DNA from: Sarcocystis neurona
Taxonomy: Eukaryota; Apicomplexa; Conoidasida; Eucoccidiorida; Sarcocystidae
Assembly: GCA_000727475.1 (NCBI GenBank)
Contig: KL647289.1
Span: forward strand, 3,239,600 to 3,303,599
Length of the DNA: 64,000 nucleotides
Direction of reading: 5' to 3'
Part shown: piece after piece, positions 26,001-38,000 of the stretch
Layout of the letters: every line of letters begins with the position of its first letter
Numbering within the stretch: the first letter of the stretch is position 1
Position numbers and translations under genes: made by a program
The notes under the pieces: model-generated
Told to the model about the DNA's origin: nothing
Databases searched by the model: none
Seen by the model: the letters and a program-made list of their open reading frames with translations, nothing else

Positions 26001-29000
26001 ACGGGTCACCAATACCGGCAAACGCAACATCGTCATCACTACCCGTAGCAGCAAAAACGGCACACCAACAGCGCCACACGCAACACCAGCAGGACTATCG
26101 CTAGCAGCAGCAAAGCAACCATCCTGACGGCTGCAAGAAAACCCAGAGCAGCCGCCATAGCATCGCCCGCAGAAGCAGCTCTTTCACGAGGAGCAGCGAC
26201 GGCAGCAATACGAGCATCGGACCCCTGCTACTACTTCTACTAACAGCAGCTGCTGTTGCTCACTTAGCAGCCCCGACCACAATAGTACAGAAGCTACATG
26301 GCGGCAGCTACAGCCGCAACGCCGACGATAGCACACAGGTAGAACAGCGGTAGCAGAGAGAAAAACAACAAAGGCTACAGTGTTCTTCCCGGGTCTCACG
26401 TATGTCTCTCCTTCAAACGTAGTGACACAAGTGTGGCTCTCTTTATCGCTGTCCGTGCCTGCACCTATTCTGTAGCTTCTCTGCACGTTCACACTCTCCT
26501 TCGTGTCCTTTCGCCTGCTCGAAGGTCCTATACCTCGAGGACGTACAGCCATTTTATGTAAACCTACTTACGTCTATATGTAAACCTACAGCTAAGTAGG
26601 TGCAGGTCCCACTGTACGAAGATATATCTACACGTCTACGTTAGTGTATAAGTCTGTGTGGACAGCACTTTGTGATGTAAGCTTCGATTACAAGTATGAA
26701 AGCAGGGGTGTGTGCCAGTGTATATATGCATACACGCCCCGGTGCATATATATATATGTATACAAATGTAGAGAAGTATTTACACGTATAGGCTTACGTG
26801 GGGACACGATCGGACTTTTTCCTAAAATCATATGCAGATATATCGAAGTTCTGTCGGGGGTGTTGTCGCGGCTTTGACGCACACTTCTTTACACCTGGTC
26901 GAAATTTGCGAAGGTTTTGAGCGATGAGCCCAAGCAACTGCTTCTCTTCTCTCTTATGTGTGACAGGTTAGGAGCAACGTTATCAGTTCATGCCTCTGCA
27001 TACCTTTATATGTGCCCCTACAACAACTATGTTACTCTAACTTTCTACGTTGGACCGTGTGCATACAGTTACACATCGTTAAAAAAAGTGTTTGTGTATA
27101 CGTGCTTACGTATTTCACACCCGTTCAATGCATTCCAGAAAAAAAACTCCTCCCTACATTTGGGAGGGACTTTGTTTCGATAGAAAGAGAGAGATACTTT
27201 TCCGTGTCTGGTGTATACGTAAAACGCGTGTATACGTACACACATACATAGAAGGAACAACCCGGACACAGAAACAAATATACATATATATATATTACAA
27301 ATATACAAATATGGATCCGTTCATAAATAGATTATATACACGTACCCATTTACTTATCAAGGTCAACACGAACGTAGGAACAAACATCTTATATACACAA
27401 ATGTGGATAAGTCCAGATATAGAGCATATAGGTCTACTACACGTCTGCAGGTAGACACACGCACAAACGCACATGACAGTCCTTGTGCATATGAGCGTAT
27501 GTCTCTACAGTCGGAGAGAGGACTACACAGGCAGATAGTCGAACACACATGTAGACGCGCGAAAACAGATATATTTGATTTCGTATACAACGAGGTGTGC
27601 ACAAGTACATGCAAAAACATCTCGCTGCACGCACACATCTGAGATTCACGTGCTCTACACAAACGGGCACACACACGCATATGAATCCTGTAACTGCTCA
27701 CTCAAGGATTATATATATATATATACGTATATATATATATATATATATATCCGTGTGTATGAGAATGTATATTTGTATACGTGCTTCTGGCGAGGTGAGA
27801 GAATCGGATTGAGTCCACGCTGTCTGGAAAGCTCTTTGTGTTTCTCTGTGTCTACTACACTGTTCTTGTATACGCGAGTATTTGTCTGTTTCCCCTCACG
27901 GTAGTCTTGTCGCTATACACACGAAACGCACGAAGACCTAAGAGACACCCAAGAGCACCAATGGGAAAAAGCGGTCGAGATGCAGTGAAAATGGAAAGGG
28001 AGAGGACGAAAAACAGAAAGAAGAGAGATACACCAAAAAAGGCATATACGCGCCTTTGTATGGAGAAGACATTTTGAATAGGAAACATGCACCGATTTCT
28101 ATGCATACACATCTTTGTACATATGCCGCAAATAGGTGCAGATGACATATATTTACACACCTATACAGATATGCATATACACATTTATACGTATATTTGC
28201 GCAGGAAGCATAAGTCTTATCAGTGTGGGTGGAGGCGCGAATTTTCTGCGTTTGTCTAGCGATTAGCCCTCCTCCGCAGTGTCTCTCAAATTCGCCATGA
28301 CCTGTGCCCTTGCTGGTTTCTGCTGAAAAAAGATCAAGCAGCACCTGACAGATACATAGAGAGGTGAGAGCGGACTGGCTCCGTGAGGTCGATCCCAATA
28401 TCAGGTTGGGGGAGATACAGGGGGCTAGTCGTGATGTCAGGTCGGTAGAGATAGGGCCAGATCGATTGACACATGGCTGGTAGACACAGATAGTGAGGGA
28501 AGGTTTCAGAGTAGTTAGCCACGCAGAGGACTACAGATAAACGTTTTCTATGTAGGCATTGCTGGACCCACGGATGTGCTGGTCTAGTTCTGCACATACG
28601 TCTCTGCTGAAGCAACAAGGGCATCCGCGGGCGCGGCTGCCCTTCTGTTCGGCGCTGGACCGCACACTGTTTTTCTGTGGGAGCTCATCGCTAGCAAAAC
28701 GTCTTTTCATTGCGAGTTCTCTTTTTGTATGCGGCTTCCTAGGGGAAACACAACAGCTCCGCACTGTCGGCGCATTTTCGTAAATGGCACTTGAACGACA
28801 TAGCGACACACCTTGTGGCAGCAGTCACTGTCTTCTGCCTGGTAGACTGCTGTGTAAGCGCAAAGGGTCATTAGATCGATCCTGCGTACTCTAGAGAATC
28901 ATGGCTTAAGCCAACCAACCTGTACGCCCACCGTATGCGATGGCAATGTTGCGTTGATATTGTCTGTCCTACGAACTCGAGGTGGTTGCCATGCAATCGC

Positions 29001-32000
29001 ACTCACTACAAAAATTAGCGCAGCCCCAGGTCTTGTTTCGGATTGGGAGAAATAGAAGACTTCGCTAGTCCTTATTCCTACACTATGACGGAAAAGCAGA
29101 GTCTCTCAGGGAGGCCTGAGATCTTCTCTCGAGAGGGGAGAACAGAGACTGCCAGTGGTCCTCCCCGTCCGTTGCGCTGGGGTAGTGCCTATGACGAGGA
29201 AAAAGGCGTGAATTGACGCAAACTCAAAAGCGCCTTACGAGGTCGCATGGTGTGCGCCGTGCAGCAGCCACTTTCGAACAATAGCCCGGTCAACTGCACC
29301 CTATCGACACCACCATTACTAGGACACTTTTCTACGATTCGCGTCGTCAGGGTGTCGCGTTTTTGTATTTCTTCTTCCCTGTGACTAGGAGTAACGAGCT
29401 TAACACTTGTACATATACGAAGCCTTAGCACCGCCAACGTACACGTGTGTCGGAGTAGCATCACAACAACAGTGCAGGAGATTTTGTTATTTTCCACCAC
29501 CGCGTCGTCAATACTCTTCTCACCTTGATACTAATGGGCTCAGGAATTTTGATATATGCAGACCCCAAGGGCTTGAAACCGATGCCGAAGCGCTGCTGAA
29601 CGCCACCTTCTACTGCAGCACTCTTAATCGTGTTGTCTGGACCGGGCGCGCAGGCCGAGCGAAAGGCGTTGACAACCTGCAACAAGGGCTGTTGCTGGCT
29701 TTTGCTGCTGTTACTGCCGCGGGTACGAGTGTCGATGGTGCGGGATGAAGAGGAGGGAGAGGCAGGCAGCCACTCTGCTTCCAGCACTTTATCGTAGGAT
29801 ATTGTTATAGGCACAAACAGCACGTCCGGTTGAGAAGCAGAGAAGTACAGTTCAGTTAACGCTCGCATCAAGGCGTGACGAGGACCCTTCAGCAATCCTG
29901 TACGGACAGGCAGCAGAGAGCAAAAAGAAACGTGATGGACAGAAAAGTAGTACGGAAGAACGGAGCACGCGCGACACTGCAGCATGTCAGACGCAACACA
30001 AAAAGGGTCACAAAAGGTGCAAAACAAAAGGAAAACAGCAGCCACCAAAAGACACTCAGAAATCAGGAAAAGGGATACGCAAGGGGACGAGGTAGCGCGC
30101 AAGCGGTCCTCAGAAAAAGTAAATCATGAAGCAGACAGGAGGAGGCAGCAGTAGCGTCAACGTAGATTGCGGCAGAAATCTAAGAACAGAAAGACACCCG
30201 AGCAACGAGACAAATGAGATCTCCTCCGCAAAGACGAGGACAATACGGCGAAAAAAACCAAGAAAGCCTGAGTTACAAAGGGCAAAGACTAACAGGTGCC
30301 AAGCAACAGTGAGGAGACGACAAGAATAAAGAAAAGCTGGAGATTTTGCCCACGCGGCAATAAGGCAGGAAAGAAAAGACTAAAGTGGTGCCGGGCTACA
30401 CGGCGCGAAGGACGCAGTAAACACCAGGAAGAAGAACGCCACAGTGAGACATGAGAGGGAGGAGGGAAAGAGGAAGTGCGGAGACGTGAGAAAGCGGCAC
30501 TGACAACCACTACCACGAAGAGAGGCAGCAGCAGCAGCACCAGCAGTAGATCCACGCAAACAAAGGGGAGCAAAAAGGTAAGCGCATCGTTCCAGGTGAA
30601 GTTGCTCCTAAGCAAGGTCGAAAGGTGAAGAGGACCCGGGACTGCAGAATACAGTAACAACAGCAGAGAACAGTGTCCCCAACGGAATTTGACGCCGTGA
30701 GAAAAGCAGAAACGGAGAGAATTCTTCGGGGGCCAGCAGTCTCTTGAAGAAAGAGGTTCACACAACCACAGGAGAAGAAAGAGTAGGTTTACGATTATGC
30801 GGCCCGAGGATAGCTGCTTGTGATCCAGGCTAGCACCAGCACAAGACTGCTGCTACCACACTGTCACTGCTGAAACGTATTGTTGTGATCACAGTACGAT
30901 CTCCGACGGCAGGAGCCGGCGACGGACTCTCCACGTGTGTAGCCATAATTCAATGTGTACCCACAAAAAGAAGTTTATTCGATACACAGAAGTATATATA
31001 CATACCTATACATATAGCGGCCTCTGTTTACACATGTGCGTGTTTAGCCGTTTCGAGTATTTGAAGTTCTCTGCAAGTTTTTGTACTCGTATGTATGTGT
31101 ACATATTTGTATATGTCTGCGCCGTACACAATTGCTGTACATCATTGGGACAAAACTATTTTCGACTTTCTTTCTGTCGGCTTTTTCCGGATAACGTCAG
31201 TGGCAGGTGGTTGGGGAAGCCGCTACGGTTGGACGCCCTTTTTTATCGTACCATCGAGCGGCAGGACCGGCAACAGTGTGCGTCTAAAGTGATTGTGGGT
31301 GCGCAGCCATAGCAGGGAAGAAATGTGCTGTGAGCGTCAGGATACGGCTGCAAATGCGACCTCTCTGCTGACTAAAAGGGAGAAAGAGGGAGCAAGAACA
31401 AAGCTGCGTAACTCAGCAGCAGGAAGCACGAAATCTTCTCAGCGTACCAGGGTACGTGAATATACTGTAGACCTGGTCGTGGTATCGCCCTCTTGTCGTG
31501 TTAGGTGCGGGTACGCGTCTCCTATATGTGTGAAAAGCTGTGAATAACTACGTAGCACAATCAATTGCGCTGATCTGAAGCGCTCGCAGTCCCACTACTT
31601 CCGCCACAAAATCCGTGTGCGGCGGCCTCTGTAAAGGGTGGCTGTTGATGCAGCAGAACACCAACACTACATCGGCTCCGTCCTGTAGCAGTATACAACA
31701 CAAGGTGAATACATGCTAAAGAATGCATTTACACGTTGAAACAATGAAATTTATTGCAGCAAATGTGCTTCAGCCGTTTTGCAGACATGTGACGTTGCAC
31801 TGGCAGTGCCACGTGTATTGGTAGCAGGTCGCACGTAGACCACGAAGCAGTGTTTTTGATGTTGCGTAGAGGACTGACGTCTGTCTACTCTCCTGCGGTG
31901 TAGAGGCGAACGACTACGCTGTGGAATATGCTACTTCCACGTGTGCCAAACGATGATGTCTCTCCTAGGCTACCGCACTTTTAAACGCCCAACGCTGGTC

Positions 32001-35000
32001 GTTACAGTATTTCTTCGCTGTAGGCTAATACGCTTTGAACAAAAGACTAATCTTCAGAGCACGCTGCATACGTGGGAGGAAGCTTATTGCTGACAGGTAG
32101 AGACTCCCTCGCGTGCGACTTTTGCTGTTTACCAAAGATACTGAGAAGTTCCCTTCGTCTTTCCCTCTGTAACGTAGAGATACACCCTTACACTTACCCC
32201 TTAAACGTCCGCATTTTGTGTATGCAATTATGTTTGTTTGTGTATGTGTGCACGTGTATATATTGGTAGTCTTATATGATTTTATACACCCAAGTAGTAA
32301 CAGAGATGTGCACTTACATAGATTGAATAAATTTTACCCTAGAACGCACTGAGACCACACTACATAGATTGAATAAATTTTACCCTAGGAACGCACTGAG
32401 ACCACACTTCCGTCGCCTCCACAATCTGAAAATCAAAGGGGCTTTGCATTCGTTGCCACTACATTTGAGAGAGAAGACTGGAGGACGCGATAGTACTTCT
32501 CCAGTATTCTCTTCGACTCTCTCCTGTAGGTGAGGAACAGAGGGATTTTTTCTGCAGAGAGCAAAATGTATATTCTACTGTAGACGAAGGGAAATTTTTC
32601 TCTGTGCAGGCACGTGCTCCTTCTCGATGGCGAAATGCGGAGGTTTCACGGATTCTTTCACCGCTGTTGTCTTCCTGCTTCTTCTTGCCCTCGGTCCCTG
32701 AACGGGAATAAAAACCTTGCTGTGGCAGTAGAGGTTGCTGACTACTGCGCGTCTACATTGATAGGCAAATAAGGTGTCACTGTGGCAAACAAGTGGTATC
32801 GCCTGGCAGCAATTCAGCAGATTTGTGCAGTGCCGTGTGGTTAGAATTCTTGGCGGTTAAGCAAATAAGTCATATTTGAGCGAGACAGTACAATATTGTT
32901 GAGAGACACGCAAGATCTTAACAGCCAAAGAATACCTGGACGTGCGGCCATCCATTAGAAACTGGTTGTGGCAAATGAGTGGTAACCTGCTGTGGCGAAA
33001 AGGCCGGTGTCTTTCTGCAGATATAAATAAGAGCTTGGTGTGGCAGCTGGACGGACAGAACAGCACCAAGACGGCCTCAACATTTCTGTGTCAGTTTTTT
33101 GTAGCCACTGATCTGAAACAAGAACAACTGTTGACTTGGGCCCACCGTTTTTGCTCCTCCCTCCTTCTATGAAGAGTTCCAGGAGACCGTGCCGCGTGGC
33201 GACAGCGCGGACGAACTCTTGCAGCACGGCGCAGTACAGACGAGGCGGAAGAGGCGGGGCAGTACTGCTGCTTGCTCCTGGTGTTGCAGGAGAACAGCAG
33301 CAGGTGACCTTGTGTTTCACAAAGAAGGCACCTGTGCGGCGCAGTAACGTGCTGACCACGGAAATTTCCGCGAATTTCTCGTCCACAGGAACGAAGGGAA
33401 GTGGAAGTCCAGTCCCCACGCACAGGTGAAAAAGCAACAAAAAATCCTGTAAACAGAGGGAAGAGCACCAGCACAGGGCCCTTCGGCAGACACCGTGATA
33501 CTACCACACATAGTCAGGAAAGAGGAGAAACACAGTAGTGAAGACCGCCTCAGAGTAGCTGACGTGTACACAAAGCGTATACACAAAGAGTGTACACAAA
33601 GAGCATACGCAAAGAGTGCACACAAAGGGTATACAGAAAGACTGTACACAAACAGGTGTGAGCGGCAGCAGAAAGTTCGGACGTAAGCAGACGAAAAGAG
33701 CAAGTCAGAATGCGCAACTAAACCATACGAGTACACTGCACCAGCAGCAGGGGACTGCGCAGAAAGAAGGAAAAAGGAGGCAAAGATGGCATCGCCGCGC
33801 ATGTCACAACGCAAATACTCAGGTGTGCGAACCGAGCAGAGAGCCAACAAGAAACATTGTTTGAAAAAAAAAAACAGTGTGTTTCACAGGAGCTGTCGGT
33901 TTAGTGCTCTTGACCGTGGATAAACAGCCACATGTCTAACTATGTCTGTAAGGAAGGGTACGTACTCCTGTGTACGTGTCAGATGCATTCAAGCCAGTGT
34001 AGTCATATAGAATCAGTTTACCCCAAACGGTACGTGTCCGTACGCTCGGCTTTCCAAGTGACCCTCAGGAACGTATACCTGGCGTGCAGCCTCTCAGCTG
34101 CGGCAAAAAAACCGCCTCAAGCAGAACAGGGAAAGTCGCGGGACGCACTACGTCAGGGAAACAGTTTGTCGGCGCATGTTACCAAGGTGTGTTGCGACTG
34201 AATGCATACGCAGCAGCACACGCTACGTATGGAACAATCTCGCTGGCCCTATTTACTGCATTTTTTAAAACCGATGAAGCAACATGAGTGACCGCAGCGG
34301 AAGAGCAGAGAGCCCACCCACGGCAGCAGTAGTCATGCGTGAAATCACAAGCCTGCTCATCAAGTAGACACGCATATGCCGCAGGGGTTGTGGTGTCACG
34401 CCAGTTCAAAACGAATATTGTTTTTTCGCTTGTATCAAGTGATAGGCAAATGCGTTGCCGTGTAGTGAGGTGCAGCCCTCTTCAAGGCAGATACGAACTG
34501 CTTTGTGCGGCGTCCTTTACCAGATGTGAACGATGTGTGGGGAGAAGAACGATAGGCCCTTTGAACTCTCTGACGGCCTTCGTTAATCTTTCCACCTCCA
34601 TCGTGTCGATGACAATGCGGTCAAAAAGTCGGAGAAATGCAGTGTGCAGAAGGCCTCCCATCAAGTATACGGCAGCAGGCTTGATGGTACCCGCGATGCC
34701 GCTGTAGATTTCCTGAGCTTCTTCTCTCACTTCAGTCTCGACGTCTTGTAAACTCGTTCCTGGAGCAACAGCACTGACGCAAGACAGGCTTTCGCTTCGA
34801 ACGTGGCTGTTGATCAAGGTGACACATATGCTAAACGGTAGCGGACATGAGGTAATTACCGTACTTGGTAAATATCGACTGCATAGATGAAGGGAGGTAC
34901 GGAGTGATAGTGACGAGACGAGAAAACTCTAGGTGCTTCCTACGTACGCAGAGCGTGAAGATGTTTATACCTGACGTGCAATGTGCCTGGCGTGAACCTG

Positions 35001-38000
35001 CCTCGGTTGTGTGCAATCCGTCCCTTGTCCCGTATACGGCCACACACATACGCATATTTGAAACCGAAGAAACAGACACTGGCTTTTTACCGAACCCCCT
35101 GTAAACCACTAAAAACGTGTCTGTGGATACGTCTAGTGCGTACACGCCGCTGCTTTTTTATGCACCACTCCGTCGAAGATTCTACACGGTCTCACTCTGG
35201 GCGGGCTTCTGCTCCTTACAGCAGCTGAGTTTTGCTCCCCGCGTTCACTTGGTATGAAAAGGAGTTGGCCATTTTGGACCGATTGTACGTCTGTTCACCG
35301 ACACTTCTAGAAGAGCCTTTCTGTACAGTGAACTCCCTTCGCTTCCGACCTTCTGACCAGATAGTTCGCTCACCGGCCGGTTTCCCATCTTTCCTCCGTC
35401 TCCCTCGCGGGGTGGAGTTGCGCAGTCGCTGGACTTCTGCCTGCTGCGCAGCAACCACGGGCTTGCTGCTTAACACCTGCTGTTGTAGCGCCTCAGGAGA
35501 GGGGCAAGTAGTCACCGGAGCGAAATTGCGCAGAAATTTCACCGCAGCAGGACCAGGAAGCAGCCTCGCAAAAAAGCCAGGTGGGCTGTGCGGCTCGCAC
35601 AGCACATGCTTGTGCAGCAGGTTGACGTATAAATGTGGCGGGGGAGGGGGCTCACATGCTGAACGGATACAAAAACTCAAGCAGAGCAGTCGCGCTTTGC
35701 ATCCGGTTTAGACCTCCGCATGACAGGACACACAAGAGCTCCGCTCTACCCACGTAGAACCAGATATACGTGTGCGGGCAGAATTCTGCACCCCCTCCCT
35801 GGTGCACATTGTCTTTACACTAAACAGATTTGCCGCACGAATATATCCACCGAGCAAAGATGGAAGGTACATGTTGGCACTTGACTAACCACCCCCACGC
35901 TTGGAAGTGAACAGATGCGGTTACAGAGTTTTTGCCTTCTGTCGTTCTTCGTACGCGCGCGGGCACTCGTCTGTATGAGAATATTCTGTGTAGCTTCCTG
36001 TTTGCACATGGATGCCAGTGTGTTTCCTGTACAAGTGTTTTCAATGATGATGCAAGTGCAGCAGAGCCTGTGCACGTTTGAGGAAGTGAAAAGTTGTGGA
36101 CACCGCTGCGCCCCAAAAGATTTACAGTGTTGACCAGCGCTCAGCTGCGAAAGAGGTATCTGGAGTGCCAACTTCACTTTGTACATTTTCGATCTCTCTG
36201 TGTAAACGTGTGCCCGTCGTGTCGCGACTAACCCGGCATCACAAGCACATATAAGTATGTACTGAGAGGCATCCAGTGCCTACTGCGGCCCGACTCACAT
36301 GGAGAGAAGGAAAAACACTTTCCAGCAGAAACTGCTTCACCGTGCTTCTTGTGCCCACCCGGCGTACACGCATTCATTAATCGACCTTCTCTGCAAATCT
36401 GTTCAGATCTGTTTAGTGGTTCACACATTTGCGTATACATATGCGCTTCTATATACGATCTTTGCACAGAAGGTACATCTTGCACGAAGACTTCCTGCTC
36501 AAGGAAGCAGGCTGCATCGCTATAGAAAGGGGTGTACTTGTACCTCTGTGCGACACCCCGCAGTCTGCAAACGTGCATGTAATATAGTTACTGTACATAC
36601 GCGTCCGCCCGTGCTCTTAGGTACGTGCATATACGTACATACACGGATAGAGACAGGTGCGCATTTTAGAGACAGGCGTATACTTTAGGATGTATACATA
36701 CGTGCGTATACATCCATGCTGACGCGGGAGCCGTTCATGGTGGCACAAGTGACTTCGAATCACAAAGTGCTACTGTACGCAGGTGCCTGCACGGAAAGCC
36801 ATATCTCCAGCAAAATATTGGTGAATCGCTGCAGCGGTCCTACACGCACTGCGATGAACGCCGTACCAGACTGCTCGCCGAGCAGCCACCGGGCTATGCC
36901 GTAGAAGAAGTAGTGAGTCCACGTCCTCCAGTTGATATCCTCGGTGTTCAGCAGGAAATTTTTTTTCTCTTCTTCCGTCAACAGATGCTGCAGCAGCCTC
37001 TGATTCCGTTGCTCAAAGACCCACTCTCGGTAAGAGAAAGGGCGGAAGGCGTCTGCTACTCTTTTCACTCTCCTGATGCCCGAATGATACAAGTGCGCAT
37101 TGCGATGCACACGTGAGGTTGCTGGAAACAAGTAGGACGTGATTCGCGCAGCCACCGCTGCTGGCAAACGCTGCAGAAGGAAAAAGCTCCTGTACTCCAT
37201 AGGACAACAGAAAAAGAAGTTGTTCAGATTACGGGTGGCCTTCCCCACACATCTGTTCCTACACGTAAATATAAGTATGCACCCGTACTGAGACGCAGAT
37301 ATTAATCCACATCTAACTATCACGTGCACGGGTAGATATACGTAGGAGACAGGAACGCAGAATACTAACAGGATGTCAAAAGTACAACAGTGCGCTTGTA
37401 CAGCGCTTGGAACGAGTAGAAACAAGAATCTACTGACGACCGCGCTCTGCGCACGGTCCTCTGTGCGTCCTGCATCCAAGTGAGTGTTCCTCTGAAGGCG
37501 TGCAACGCCTGCGGAGGCGACTCAGGGTAGTAACCCACAGACAAGTATACCGGTGTAGAGGTGAGCGCTAGATCTGGATCTCTCTTCGCTTACCGCCGGA
37601 AGTCGTCGAAGTCTTTCTCGAAGTACGGCGTGTAAAGCATCCTGGTCAGACGGTGGAAGTAGGGATTCATCATGCTGTACTCTCGGCCATAAATCAGAAT
37701 ATCTCCCCACTGCATCGGGTTGGTATCGCTTGTGCCGCAATGAAAAACGTAGACAGCAGGAACACCGGCAGGTGTGTCCGTTGCCGGTGATGCAGTGCCG
37801 TTCGCTGCTCCTGCAGCTGTTTCTTCCCCTGTGTAATTTTCCCTAGTCTTGGGCAGTTCAATGGGGCGCGGCAAGTACTCGGAAGGTGCGCAGGCAGCAG
37901 CAGCAGCAGACGCTGCAGCAGCTGAGTTCCTGGCTGCAGCAGCAGCCGCTGCTGTTGGATTTGCCAGAGCGTGGGCTGCAGCTACTGCTGCGCCTGAAAC

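Noticed and set aside
28531..28809. Minus-strand open segment after a good acceptor (gtttcccctag)
   Set aside because: The translation is basic and carries no family motif. The entry phase does not match exon 8, and the exon is not needed.
29239..29398. Minus-strand exon-like segment with a GTAAGG donor, reading REEEIQKRDTLTTRIVEK and on
   Set aside because: Its phases (0 or 2 in, 1 out) do not fit between exons 8 and 9. Direct joining of exons 8 and 9 restores the family motif EPISIK-EFL across the junction.
30289..30765. Minus-strand frame with hydrophobic Leu/Val segments that looks like a membrane protein
   Set aside because: It lies in a C/T-biased intron tract, which by composition encodes Leu/Ser/Phe/Pro. 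No other evidence of coding.
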